This document shows, piece by piece, positions 6,253-12,095 of a stretch of DNA of 12,095 nt (position 1 is the stretch's first letter; the number at the start of each line of letters is the position of its first letter). The notes under the pieces are model-generated. The model made no database searches. It was not told the origin of the DNA and saw only the letters and a list, made by a program, of their open reading frames with translations. Source of the DNA: PVC group bacterium (lineage in GTDB: Bacteria > Verrucomicrobiota > Kiritimatiellia > UBA8416 > PXDI01); assembly GCA_003565095.1 (NCBI GenBank), contig PXDI01000109.1, forward strand, positions 1 through 12,095, written 5' to 3'. The translations under genes were made by a program, and so were the position numbers.

Positions 6253-6792
6253 TCACTTAACAATTTTCAGCAGTTTTCTGAAAGCCGGGTGTTCGGCAGT
6301 TCTGGCCAGTTCCAGCAGCAGCATCTCGACGCTTTTGATATTGCCGCCGAGTTGGCGGATGTGGTCGAGCGCGATTTGCTTGTTGGCGGCCGTGCGCGTG
6401 CTGACGGCGTCGGCGGCAATTTCCACTTTATAGCCGTTACGTAACAGGTCGTCAGCGGTCTGGTAAACGCACACATGTGCTTCAATGCCGCATACTATGA
6501 CATGCCGGCTATTGAGCTTTTCAAGCTGTTCAACCATTTGCGCTACGCCGTAGCAACTGAAGCAGGCTTTACTGATCGGCTCTTGCCCGTTCAGCAGGTC
6601 ACGTAGCTCAGGAATCGTCGGGCCCATTTTCTCCGGAATCTGCTCCATCCAGATTACCGGAATTTCCAGCGCCTGAATGCCTTTGATTAACCGTTGCAGC
6701 GCATCTATGAGCTCTTCACGGCACTGCATCACCGCGGTCAGTTTTTCCTGAACATCAACCAGCAGCAGGACGCTGTTTTCGATCGTAATCAT
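6253..6792 (-). CDS. Cysteine hydrolase of the isochorismatase-like family
   Basis: This 179-residue protein has the normal length of single-domain isochorismatase-like hydrolases, cytosolic enzymes cutting amide or vinyl-ether bonds. The catalytic triad is visible: D13 in LLVDVQEKL, K75 in SKACFSC and C108 in CGIEAHVCVYQT. The GIEAHVCV stretch carries the usual cis-peptide neighbourhood of the nucleophile. It most resembles the YcaC-type hydrolases of unknown physiological substrate; nicotinamidase or true isochorismatase activity is less likely, since there is no obvious metal-site motif or carrier domain. Its ATG overlaps the GH94 stop codon (ATGA), which indicates coupled translation. Confidence 0.92.
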   Translation of the reverse strand: MITIENSVLLLVDVQEKLTAVMQCREELIDALQRLIKGIQALEIPVIWMEQIPEKMGPTIPELRDLLNGQEPISKACFSCYGVAQMVEQLEKLNSRHVIVCGIEAHVCVYQTADDLLRNGYKVEIAADAVSTRTAANKQIALDHIRQLGGNIKSVEMLLLELARTAEHPAFRKLLKIVK

Positions 6793-9260
6793 GCTGTAAT
6801 CTCCGCAATAACCTCATGTTCGGTATTGTCTTCCGGTAGCGGCAGGCAATTGCCGTCGATGGGATTTCCGTCAAGAATCAGCTTAACCGTGCCGCGGCAG
6901 ATGCCGGCGGGTTTGCGAATGGTAATGTTATACGTTGCAGTGCGAAAGCGTCGCTGCATTTTTGTTTGGGTCCATTCTGACGGCAGACATGGATTTATCT
7001 GCAGTCCGTGCATGGTCGGGATGACCCCCAGCATATGTTCCCAGACATTCAGCAGGGTCCAGCAGGCAGTGCCGGTGGCCCAGGCGTGACTGCCTTCGCC
7101 GGGGCGGCCTGATTCAGGAGCGTAGGTGAACTGGCAGGCGATATAGGGCTCAATCCGGTAGAGATCGGGGTCGGCTTCATGCCGAACTGAAGGCAGCATG
7201 GTGTGCAGTATTTGGTGCGCCTTGTCGGCGCGTCCGGCGCTGAATTCGGCCCAGATACGCCAGCGTGAATTATGTCCTTGCAGGGAGCCGTTTTCTTTTG
7301 TGCCGGGGGCGAAGCGGCTGATGATTCCCGCGCGCGGTTCGGGCTGTGGGAAGGGCGGATAGAAACAGTAGCTGCCCCAGGGAGTGTCGAGATATTTGTC
7401 AAAAGCTGCCAGAATTTTTGCGGTACGCTGTTCATCCGCCAGTCCCGCTACAATTGCAAAAGAATTGGGGTTACCGAAAAGCATGCCGCCTTCTTTGTTT
7501 TCCTTGCTGCCGAGAATCCAGCCGCTGTCATGGGTTCCGCGCCAGTACCAGTCACCATCCCAGCAGAGGCTGTTGACTGTTTCGCGCAGCTTGGCAATCA
7601 TTTCCTTGTACTGTGCCAGACGATCATGGTCATCCATCAGCTCCATGCAGGTATAAAACATTTCGATGCAAATGATGGCCCAGCCGGCCAGCATCACCGA
7701 TTCACCCTTGCGTTGATTTCCCATCTGGTCGAGTGCATCATTCCAGTCGGCCTTCAGAATTAACGGCAGGCCGCGCTCGGAAAACTGGCTCCAGAAAAAT
7801 TCGACCCCGGCAATCGCGTGTTCATAAATTGTGGCATCCGGTTTTTTAGAACGTCCTGAAATGCAGGTTTCCGGATCGACCCACGCGGTTTTCTCCGTGA
7901 GAATTGATGCATCGCCGGTTTCGTTGACATAATTTGCCAGGATAAACAGCGGGTTGAGCGGATCATCGGAATGAAAAGTGCGGGTGCCCTGCATGGAGAC
8001 AAAATTTCCGCCATGGGCGTAGTCTCCGCCATCGAACTGCCAGATCATAATGCGTTTGACGATATGCTCACGCACCCACTGCGGATCCTGCGGCAGGCGG
8101 CTGACGGCATCCTGGCAGGCATCGCGCACGCCGAAGTTGTAGATTCCCGAATAGCAATAGCCGGTATTGCGGTTCCACCAGCTCAGGTTGGCACCCTGAT
8201 ATTTAAACCAGATATTGACCATGCGGTCGAGTTCGGGGTCGGGGGTGGTGATTTGCGGTGAGGCAATGACTTTTTCCCAGTATGCGCACGTATTATCCAG
8301 CGCGACCTGCGCAGCCTGTGCTGTGCCGTAACGCTGCAGCAAGGCGGCGGCATCGTTTTCTTCGCGCGGTACCGCACCCAGCACTATCACATAATCAACA
8401 GATGCGCCGGGAGCCAGTTCGAAGCGGTGCTGCAAGGCGGCACAGGCATCGCGTCCATCGGCAACTGAATTGCGCAGTGTGCCGGAATCCATCGCCTGCG
8501 GGTTTTCCAGATTGCGGTAGGCACCGGTGAATTCATAGCGGTCACCTTCGTAGCCGGTCACTTTTTCCGAGCTTGCCATGAAAACAAAGTGCCCGAAGGG
8601 GATATTGTTGGCATCGGAATTGGCGGCCTGCCAGCCGCCCAGATATTTTACCCACTGTTCCGATCCGGTATAGAGCACATCATCACGGAACTCCTGACGG
8701 TTGAACAGCAGGTAGAACTCACGCCAACTGGTATCTTCGAACCAGTTGCCGAGCGCCAGTTCGGCATAGTGTGTGGCACTGATACTGCGGGGCTTGTCCG
8801 AATTGTTGGTCAGGGTGATGCGCCACAGCTCGCAGGGATCGCCTTTATCCGAGCCGCTGGAGGTTTCTGCATCCGGCATCGGGGTGAAAAATGTAATATC
8901 CGACTGTATGCCTGCTTTACTTGCAATGATGCGGTTATAGCCGAGACCGATCCGACATTCCCAGTCATCGAGCGGACGGGTGGGGGGGTAGCCGTTGGCG
9001 TTCCACCATTCGCCGGATTCTTCATCGCGCAGATAGAGAAACTTGCCGACGGTATCACGCGGTACGCCGTCAACATGCCAGCGTGTGATCCGTCCGACGG
9101 TCGGGTTGCCGAGAAATGAGTAGCCGCCACCGAGATGGCTGCACAGGTAACACCAGTTGCCATTGGAGAGCACATTCATCCATGGCCGGTCCAATAGCGG
9201 GTTAGTGACAATAAACTCCTTGCCGTCGTTGCTGAAATTACCGTATTTTGTTGGTTGCAT
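6789..9260 (-). CDS. GH94 family glycoside phosphorylase (cellobiose/chitobiose phosphorylase type)
   Basis: This 823-residue protein fits the approximately 800-840 residues of disaccharide-type GH94 enzymes, which split beta-linked disaccharides with phosphate into a sugar 1-phosphate and a free sugar in the cytoplasm. There is no signal peptide. The N-terminus (KYGNFSNDGKEFIVTNP, then SHLGGGYSF) matches the family's opening beta-sandwich. RDACQD (379-384) and ADWND (504-508) are the sugar-binding and catalytic segments; D508, the last residue of ADWND, is the probable general acid. QGHNSRW (H663) and HAWATGTACW (T729, G730) are the phosphate-site segments, close in number to H666, T731 and G732 of the Cellvibrio gilvus enzyme. 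The start at 9260 follows AAGGAA; a TTG start 33 nt upstream is possible but poorer. Donor and acceptor specificity (glucose, GlcNAc or gluconate) cannot be fixed here. It heads an operon with a cysteine hydrolase and a radical SAM protein. A composite repeat lies 67 nt upstream. Confidence 0.94.
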   Translation of the reverse strand: MQPTKYGNFSNDGKEFIVTNPLLDRPWMNVLSNGNWCYLCSHLGGGYSFLGNPTVGRITRWHVDGVPRDTVGKFLYLRDEESGEWWNANGYPPTRPLDDWECRIGLGYNRIIASKAGIQSDITFFTPMPDAETSSGSDKGDPCELWRITLTNNSDKPRSISATHYAELALGNWFEDTSWREFYLLFNRQEFRDDVLYTGSEQWVKYLGGWQAANSDANNIPFGHFVFMASSEKVTGYEGDRYEFTGAYRNLENPQAMDSGTLRNSVADGRDACAALQHRFELAPGASVDYVIVLGAVPREENDAAALLQRYGTAQAAQVALDNTCAYWEKVIASPQITTPDPELDRMVNIWFKYQGANLSWWNRNTGYCYSGIYNFGVRDACQDAVSRLPQDPQWVREHIVKRIMIWQFDGGDYAHGGNFVSMQGTRTFHSDDPLNPLFILANYVNETGDASILTEKTAWVDPETCISGRSKKPDATIYEHAIAGVEFFWSQFSERGLPLILKADWNDALDQMGNQRKGESVMLAGWAIICIEMFYTCMELMDDHDRLAQYKEMIAKLRETVNSLCWDGDWYWRGTHDSGWILGSKENKEGGMLFGNPNSFAIVAGLADEQRTAKILAAFDKYLDTPWGSYCFYPPFPQPEPRAGIISRFAPGTKENGSLQGHNSRWRIWAEFSAGRADKAHQILHTMLPSVRHEADPDLYRIEPYIACQFTYAPESGRPGEGSHAWATGTACWTLLNVWEHMLGVIPTMHGLQINPCLPSEWTQTKMQRRFRTATYNITIRKPAGICRGTVKLILDGNPIDGNCLPLPEDNTEHEVIAEITA

Positions 9261-9327
9261 ATGTTGTTCCTTGTTTCTAAATGTTGCAGGCAAAGCTCTG
9301 CTAAAATTCCGCCTTGTTCATTCCTGG

Positions 9328-9416
9328 TCAGGACTCCCGACGCCCGACTCCCGACGCCGGTGGCTGGAGTTCGACAAAGCTCGCGACAAAGCTCGCGACA
9401 AAGTTTACAGACTCCT
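9328..9416 (-). repeat. Composite intergenic repeat, copy B (upstream of GH94 gene)
   Basis: Plus-strand order is the same as copy A: heptamers alternating GACTCCC and GACGCCC, then GGTGGCTGGAGTTC, two GACAAAGCTCGC units, and GACAAAGTTTACAGACTCCT. The segment from GCCGGTGGC to GACTCC matches copy A at all but one base. It ends inside the acetyltransferase stop codon (9415-9417). Relative to the GH94 start it lies 67 nt upstream, in the same relative orientation as copy A to the cupin gene. Confidence 0.85.
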
Positions 9417-9918
9417 ATCCCCTGATTTCCGCCGGCACACCGACGGCGGTTGCGCCCGGTGGCACATCTTGCAGGACAACCGCGTTGGCGCCGATACGGG
9501 CACCGTCACCGATTGTTATTCCACCCAGAAGCTTAGCCCCCGCGCCGATAAATACATCATTGCCGATGACCGGCGAGGCGCCTTTTTCCGCCCCGATTGT
9601 CACCTGGTGCTCAATTTTTATGTCACTGCCGCCTTTTACCGTGGAATTTATTACCACACCCTGGCTGTGAATCAGCACCAGCCGCGGGCCGAAATCCGCG
9701 CCGCGGCCGATGATGCAGCCGCCGAACCAGACGTTCAGTTTGTTGAACAGCATCGCCAGCGGCAGCATTCCGGCCTTTTGGCCGGCCTGCATCAGGCGGT
9801 AGCAGATCATGGCAAAAGTGCCGTCGGTAAAAACGGTTTTCAGTACAGCGGCCGCTTCGCGGCTGCCGTAGTTCCATTGCGCCTTGGCGCGAATATCATC
9901 CCTGATTAACTCAAACAT
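9415..9918 (-). CDS. Serine O-acetyltransferase-like left-handed beta-helix acyltransferase
   Basis: The protein has 167 residues. Residues 1-62 are helical (MFELIRDDIRAKAQW, the opening of short serine acetyltransferases). Residues 66-150 carry hexapeptide repeats (IIGRGADFG, VTIGAEKGA, VIGNDVFIGAGAKLLG, ITIGDGARIGANAVVLQ). The end, DVPPGATAVGVPAEIRG, is the CysE/WcaB-type closing loop. The likely catalytic His is H84 in LIHSQGVVI. It uses acetyl-CoA in the cytoplasm. Two roles are possible: serine to O-acetylserine for cysteine synthesis, or O-acetylation of a polysaccharide precursor. The short length and the lack of cysteine genes nearby leave this open. The stop TAG coincides with the end of repeat copy B. 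The ribosome site is weak, but the N-terminus matches the family. It diverges from the epimerase gene at 10050. Confidence 0.88.
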   Translation of the reverse strand: MFELIRDDIRAKAQWNYGSREAAAVLKTVFTDGTFAMICYRLMQAGQKAGMLPLAMLFNKLNVWFGGCIIGRGADFGPRLVLIHSQGVVINSTVKGGSDIKIEHQVTIGAEKGASPVIGNDVFIGAGAKLLGGITIGDGARIGANAVVLQDVPPGATAVGVPAEIRG

Positions 9919-9975
9919 TTCTGCAATATCTATGTTTCAGTGCCTGTTTGCAAGATGATTTCATAAGTTCCGGCG

Positions 9976-10003
9976 TTGACATCTGAACGGGTATTGGTAA
10001 AAG
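9976..10003 (+). promoter_or_regulatory. Promoter candidate for the first epimerase gene
   Basis: TTGACA (9976-9981) and TAAAAG (9998-10003, 4/6 match) are 16 bp apart, about 46 nt before the ATG at 10050. This lies in the 131-bp divergent gap with the acetyltransferase gene. The -35 box is perfect but the -10 is weak, so the call is tentative. Confidence 0.4.
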
Positions 10004-10049
10004 TGGAGCTTTTTGATAACAGGAGCCATGAAAACTAAAGGAGAGCGGG

Positions 10050-10820
10050 ATGAGTAAGGCACTGGTCGGGGCGCAATTGTTTTCGGCACGTCAGCATTGT
10101 CAGGATATAGACGGTGTGCGTGAGACTTTTAAGCGCGTAAAGGAAATCGGTTACAGCGTGGTGCAGGTTTCGGGTTTCGGTCCGGTTGAGCCGCAGGCGG
10201 TGGCTGAAGCGGTTCAGGAAAGCGGGTTGATTGTCGGTGCGACGCATATCAAGTGGCAGCGCTTTCTTGATGATTTGGACGCAGTAATTGCCGAGCACAA
10301 AATGTGGGGCTGCAAGCATCCGGCAATCGGCAGTCTGCCGGGGGAGTACTCGGTACCAGGCGGCATCGAAAAATTTGTGGCGGAACTAACTCCCATTGCA
10401 CAGAAACTGGCGCAGGCCGGTATGGATTTTTCATACCACAACCATAATCATGAAATGGTGCCTTGCGGTGAGACGACCTGGCTGGAAGCCCTCTACGCGG
10501 CCGCTCCGCCGGATGTGTTGAAGGCCGAGATAGACACATACTGGATTCAGGCCGGCGGCGGGGATCCCGCTGCGTGGATCAGTAAATACGCTGGACGTGA
10601 GCCTGTGATTCATCTCAAGGATATGACCATTACCGCGGAACGCGAACAGCGTTTTGCGCCGATCGGCAGCGGCAACCTGAATTGGGATGCAATTCTGGCG
10701 GCAGTCGATAAGGCGGAGGTCGAATATATGTTTGTCGAACAGGATAACTGCTACGGCGAAGATGTTTTCAAATGCCTTGAGAGCAGCTACCGGTTCTTGG
10801 CGAGCAGGGGGTATTGTTAG
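10050..10820 (+). CDS. Sugar phosphate isomerase/epimerase (xylose isomerase-like TIM barrel)
   Basis: This 256-residue protein is one complete AP-endonuclease-2-type TIM barrel, a cytosolic metal-dependent sugar isomerase or epimerase fold. The metal-site landmarks are in order: YHNHNHE (129-135, E135), EIDTYW (160-165, D162), HLKDM (188-192, H188) and VEQD (229-232, E230). The GSGNLNW loop (207-212 region) is typical of the family. AAAGGAG 6 nt before the ATG decides the start. A second AGGAG upstream precedes a 9-codon frame (10028-10057) whose stop overlaps this start. The substrate is unknown; inosose, ketose or 3-keto-sugar chemistry all occur in the family. Gene 10971-11864 is a second, clearly different member, which suggests successive steps in one pathway (inference). 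Repeat copy C begins right after the stop codon. Confidence 0.92.
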   Translation: MSKALVGAQLFSARQHCQDIDGVRETFKRVKEIGYSVVQVSGFGPVEPQAVAEAVQESGLIVGATHIKWQRFLDDLDAVIAEHKMWGCKHPAIGSLPGEYSVPGGIEKFVAELTPIAQKLAQAGMDFSYHNHNHEMVPCGETTWLEALYAAAPPDVLKAEIDTYWIQAGGGDPAAWISKYAGREPVIHLKDMTITAEREQRFAPIGSGNLNWDAILAAVDKAEVEYMFVEQDNCYGEDVFKCLESSYRFLASRGYC

Positions 10821-10822
10821 GG

Positions 10823-10929
10823 ATCAGGAGTCCCTGCTTCGCCAAGGCTACGCAGGGCAGGCAGGAGTCTGTAAACTTTGTCGCGAGCTTTGTCGGAATC
10901 CGGCGTCGGGAGTCGGGAGTCGGGAGTCA
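10823..10929 (+). repeat. Composite intergenic repeat, copy C (upstream of second epimerase gene)
   Basis: This copy is inverted relative to A and B on the plus strand. AGGAGTCTGTAAACTTTGTCGCGAGCTTTGTC contains only one 12-mer unit, then GGAATCCGGCGTC and three CGGGAGT heptamers. It carries an extra left part (10825-10861) in which CCCTGC and GCAGGG form a stem, flanked by direct repeats CAGGAGTC (10825-10832 and 10862-10869). It fills most of the gap between the two epimerase genes, ending 41 nt before the ATG at 10971. A perfect TATAAT (10943-10948) follows it, with no clear -35 box. Confidence 0.85.
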
Positions 10930-10970
10930 AGATTGGCGCAATTATAATAAGCGATAACAGGAGAGAGTAA

Positions 10971-11864
10971 ATGTATCTTACAGGATTTGCGGATGAGGCG
11001 GCGGCGGATATTGCCGGACAGATCCGGGCGACTAAGGCGCTGGGATGGAGCAATATCGAAGCGCGTAATGTTGGCGGGAGCAATATCCACAACATTTCTG
11101 ACGCGGAATTTGACAAGGTGTGCGGGGCGTTGAATACTGCCGGGGTAAATGTTAATTGTTTTGGTTCAACCATTGCCAACTGGTCGCGCAGTGTGCTCGA
11201 TCCGTTTGAAGAGACTTTGGCGGAAGTGGAGCGTGCTATACCGCGGATGCAGCGGCTTGGTACAACAATGGTTCGTATGATGAGCTATGCGATTCTGAAA
11301 GACCGTGCGCCGGACGATCAGGAGCAGGAGGAGCGTTTCCGTCGTCTGCGTGAAATGCAGCAGCGCTTTACTGACGCGGGGCTTACGATGGTGCATGAAA
11401 ACTGCATGAATTACGGCGGCATGGGCTGGCAGTTTACGCTGAAGCTGATCGAAAATGTTCCGGGATTAAAGCTGGTTTTTGATACCGCCAATCCGTTGAA
11501 CACAGCGGATTATGCAAAACCTGAACCGCGTCCGCGGCAGAGTTCATGGGAGTTCTATGAACACGTAAGGGAGCATGTTGTTTATATTCACATTAAAGAC
11601 GCCCGTTTTATTGAGGATGATCCTGATGCGATTTTTCCAAAATCTGAATTCACGCTGCCGGGCGAGGGCGACGGGGATGTAAAGAGAATCCTGACAGATA
11701 TGCTGGCACGCGGATATGACGGCGGGATTTCCATTGAACCGCATTTGCAAGTAGTGTTTCACGATGAGTCGGTTGAAGCGAAGGAAGAGGCGCGGTTTAA
11801 CTCATATGTTGAATACGGTCGTCGGCTGGAGGCGTTGTTGGCGGAGATTAAGCAGGGCAACTGA
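10971..11864 (+). CDS. Second sugar phosphate isomerase/epimerase (TIM barrel)
   Basis: This 297-residue protein is a full xylose isomerase-like TIM barrel. Visible metal-site segments are MVHEN (E143), FDTANP (D171), HIKD (H207) and SIEPH (E256). It opens with GFADEA and ends with a helical tail, longer than its neighbour. The two share the fold and metal-ligand plan but align poorly elsewhere, so they are not a recent duplication. AGGAGAG 8 nt upstream supports the start, and a perfect -10 box TATAAT lies at 10943-10948, so it may have its own transcript. Possible activities include hydroxypyruvate isomerase-like, inosose dehydratase-like or ketose epimerase; the sequence does not decide between them. 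Confidence 0.92.
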   Translation: MYLTGFADEAAADIAGQIRATKALGWSNIEARNVGGSNIHNISDAEFDKVCGALNTAGVNVNCFGSTIANWSRSVLDPFEETLAEVERAIPRMQRLGTTMVRMMSYAILKDRAPDDQEQEERFRRLREMQQRFTDAGLTMVHENCMNYGGMGWQFTLKLIENVPGLKLVFDTANPLNTADYAKPEPRPRQSSWEFYEHVREHVVYIHIKDARFIEDDPDAIFPKSEFTLPGEGDGDVKRILTDMLARGYDGGISIEPHLQVVFHDESVEAKEEARFNSYVEYGRRLEALLAEIKQGN

Positions 11865-11937
11865 GGGTAAGGTGTTTTCTCTTGCTGTGTTCGGGCGGTT
11901 GTGTGGTGGTGTTGGCAACGCCTGTTTCTGGATCTTT

Positions 11938-11966
11938 CCGCCCGACGGCACAAGGCCGTCGGGCGG
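11938..11966. other. Perfect 12-bp stem hairpin downstream of the second epimerase
   Basis: CCGCCCGACGGC (11938-11949) and GCCGTCGGGCGG (11955-11966) pair perfectly around the loop ACAAG, about 75 bp after the stop codon at 11864. No T-run follows on either strand, so it is not a standard intrinsic terminator, although it could halt or protect the transcript. Its right arm belongs to the first unit of the 71-bp tandem repeat. In the second unit the left arm is replaced and the hairpin is lost. Confidence 0.6.
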
Positions 11967-12095
11967 TGGGAAGCGTCTGTTGAGCTTGGTTGGTGGGAAA
12001 GATTGTTTTGGCCCAGAGGCACAAAGCCGTCGAGCGGTGGGAAGCGTCTGTTGAGCTTGGTTGGTGGGAAAGATTGTTTTGGCCGAGAGGCACAA
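11948..12095. repeat. 71-bp tandem direct repeat array (continues beyond the window)
   Basis: Units start with GCACAA at 11948, 12019 and 12090, an exact 71-bp period; the last is cut by the window edge. The unit cores (from GGTGGGAAGCG through TTGAGCTTGGTTGGTGGG to GATTGTTTTGGCC) are identical between units 1 and 2. A few differences lie at the ends: GGCCGTCGGGCGG against AGCCGTCGAGCGG, and CCCAGAG against CCGAGAG. The period is not a multiple of three, so each unit shifts the reading frame; open frames here are by-products. No gene is evident in 11865-12095. Unit length and lack of short conserved repeats with unique spacers rule out CRISPR. Confidence 0.88.

Noticed and set aside
8589..9119. 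176-codon plus-strand frame
   Set aside because: It is antisense to the GH94 N-terminal domain, which is clearly conserved.
9261..9293. Longer GH94 start at a TTG codon
   Set aside because: The ATG at 9260 has a better ribosome site and begins at the usual family N-terminus.
11802..12095. Minus-strand frames with repeated peptide segments at the right edge
   Set aside because: They are translations of the 71-bp tandem repeat in shifting frames, so not a repeat protein.
11948..12095. Possible CRISPR array
   Set aside because: The whole 71-bp unit is repeated without unique spacers, and no cas gene is present.

Overview
This looks like a chromosomal piece from a PVC-group bacterium, most likely of the Kiritimatiellota/Lentisphaerae type within Verrucomicrobiota. 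The evidence is a PEP-CTERM sorting tail, two sugar-phosphate isomerase/epimerase barrels, a GH94 disaccharide phosphorylase, an exported DnaJ-type zinc protein and many intergenic repeats. The lineage is inferred from gene style only; no rRNA or marker gene is present. There is no tRNA, CRISPR array, transposase or phage gene.

Layout. At the left edge (1-275, +) is the C-terminus of an exported PEP-CTERM protein, followed by a clear intrinsic terminator. Positions 351-735 carry no gene but hold a long imperfect palindrome of about 200 bp. A leftward block follows: a small cupin (2944-2597) coupled to an iron-type alcohol dehydrogenase (2597-1470), then an exported archaemetzincin-like protein whose zinc site is lost (1374-736), which has its own promoter candidate. 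A helix-turn-helix gene (3188-3712, +) points away from the cupin. It converges on an exported protein with six CxxC pairs (4460-3753, -), which has the best sigma70-type promoter in the window.

A leftward operon runs from 9260 to 4551: GH94 phosphorylase, a cysteine hydrolase of the isochorismatase family (ATGA overlap), then a B12-binding-like radical SAM protein. A serine acetyltransferase-like gene (9918-9415, -) lies upstream. It diverges from two rightward TIM-barrel isomerase/epimerase genes (10050-10820 and 10971-11864). The right edge enters an array of 71-bp direct repeats.

The most notable pattern is a composite repeat of about 90-108 bp, made of heptamers (GACKCCC-like), 12-mers (GACAAAGCTCGC-like) and a constant GTTTACAGACTCC end. 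It occurs three times, and every copy lies 31-67 nt upstream of a start codon in the same orientation relative to that gene: cupin/dehydrogenase, GH94 operon and second epimerase. It could be a mobile repeat with an insertion bias or a shared 5' regulatory element. The second notable item is the archaemetzincin-like protein, which keeps the structural cysteines but has none of the catalytic HExxHxxGxxH residues.

Metabolically, GH94 (disaccharide to sugar 1-phosphate), the two epimerase-like barrels and the cupin/dehydrogenase pair fit breakdown of plant- or algal-type sugars, but no substrate can be read from the sequence.
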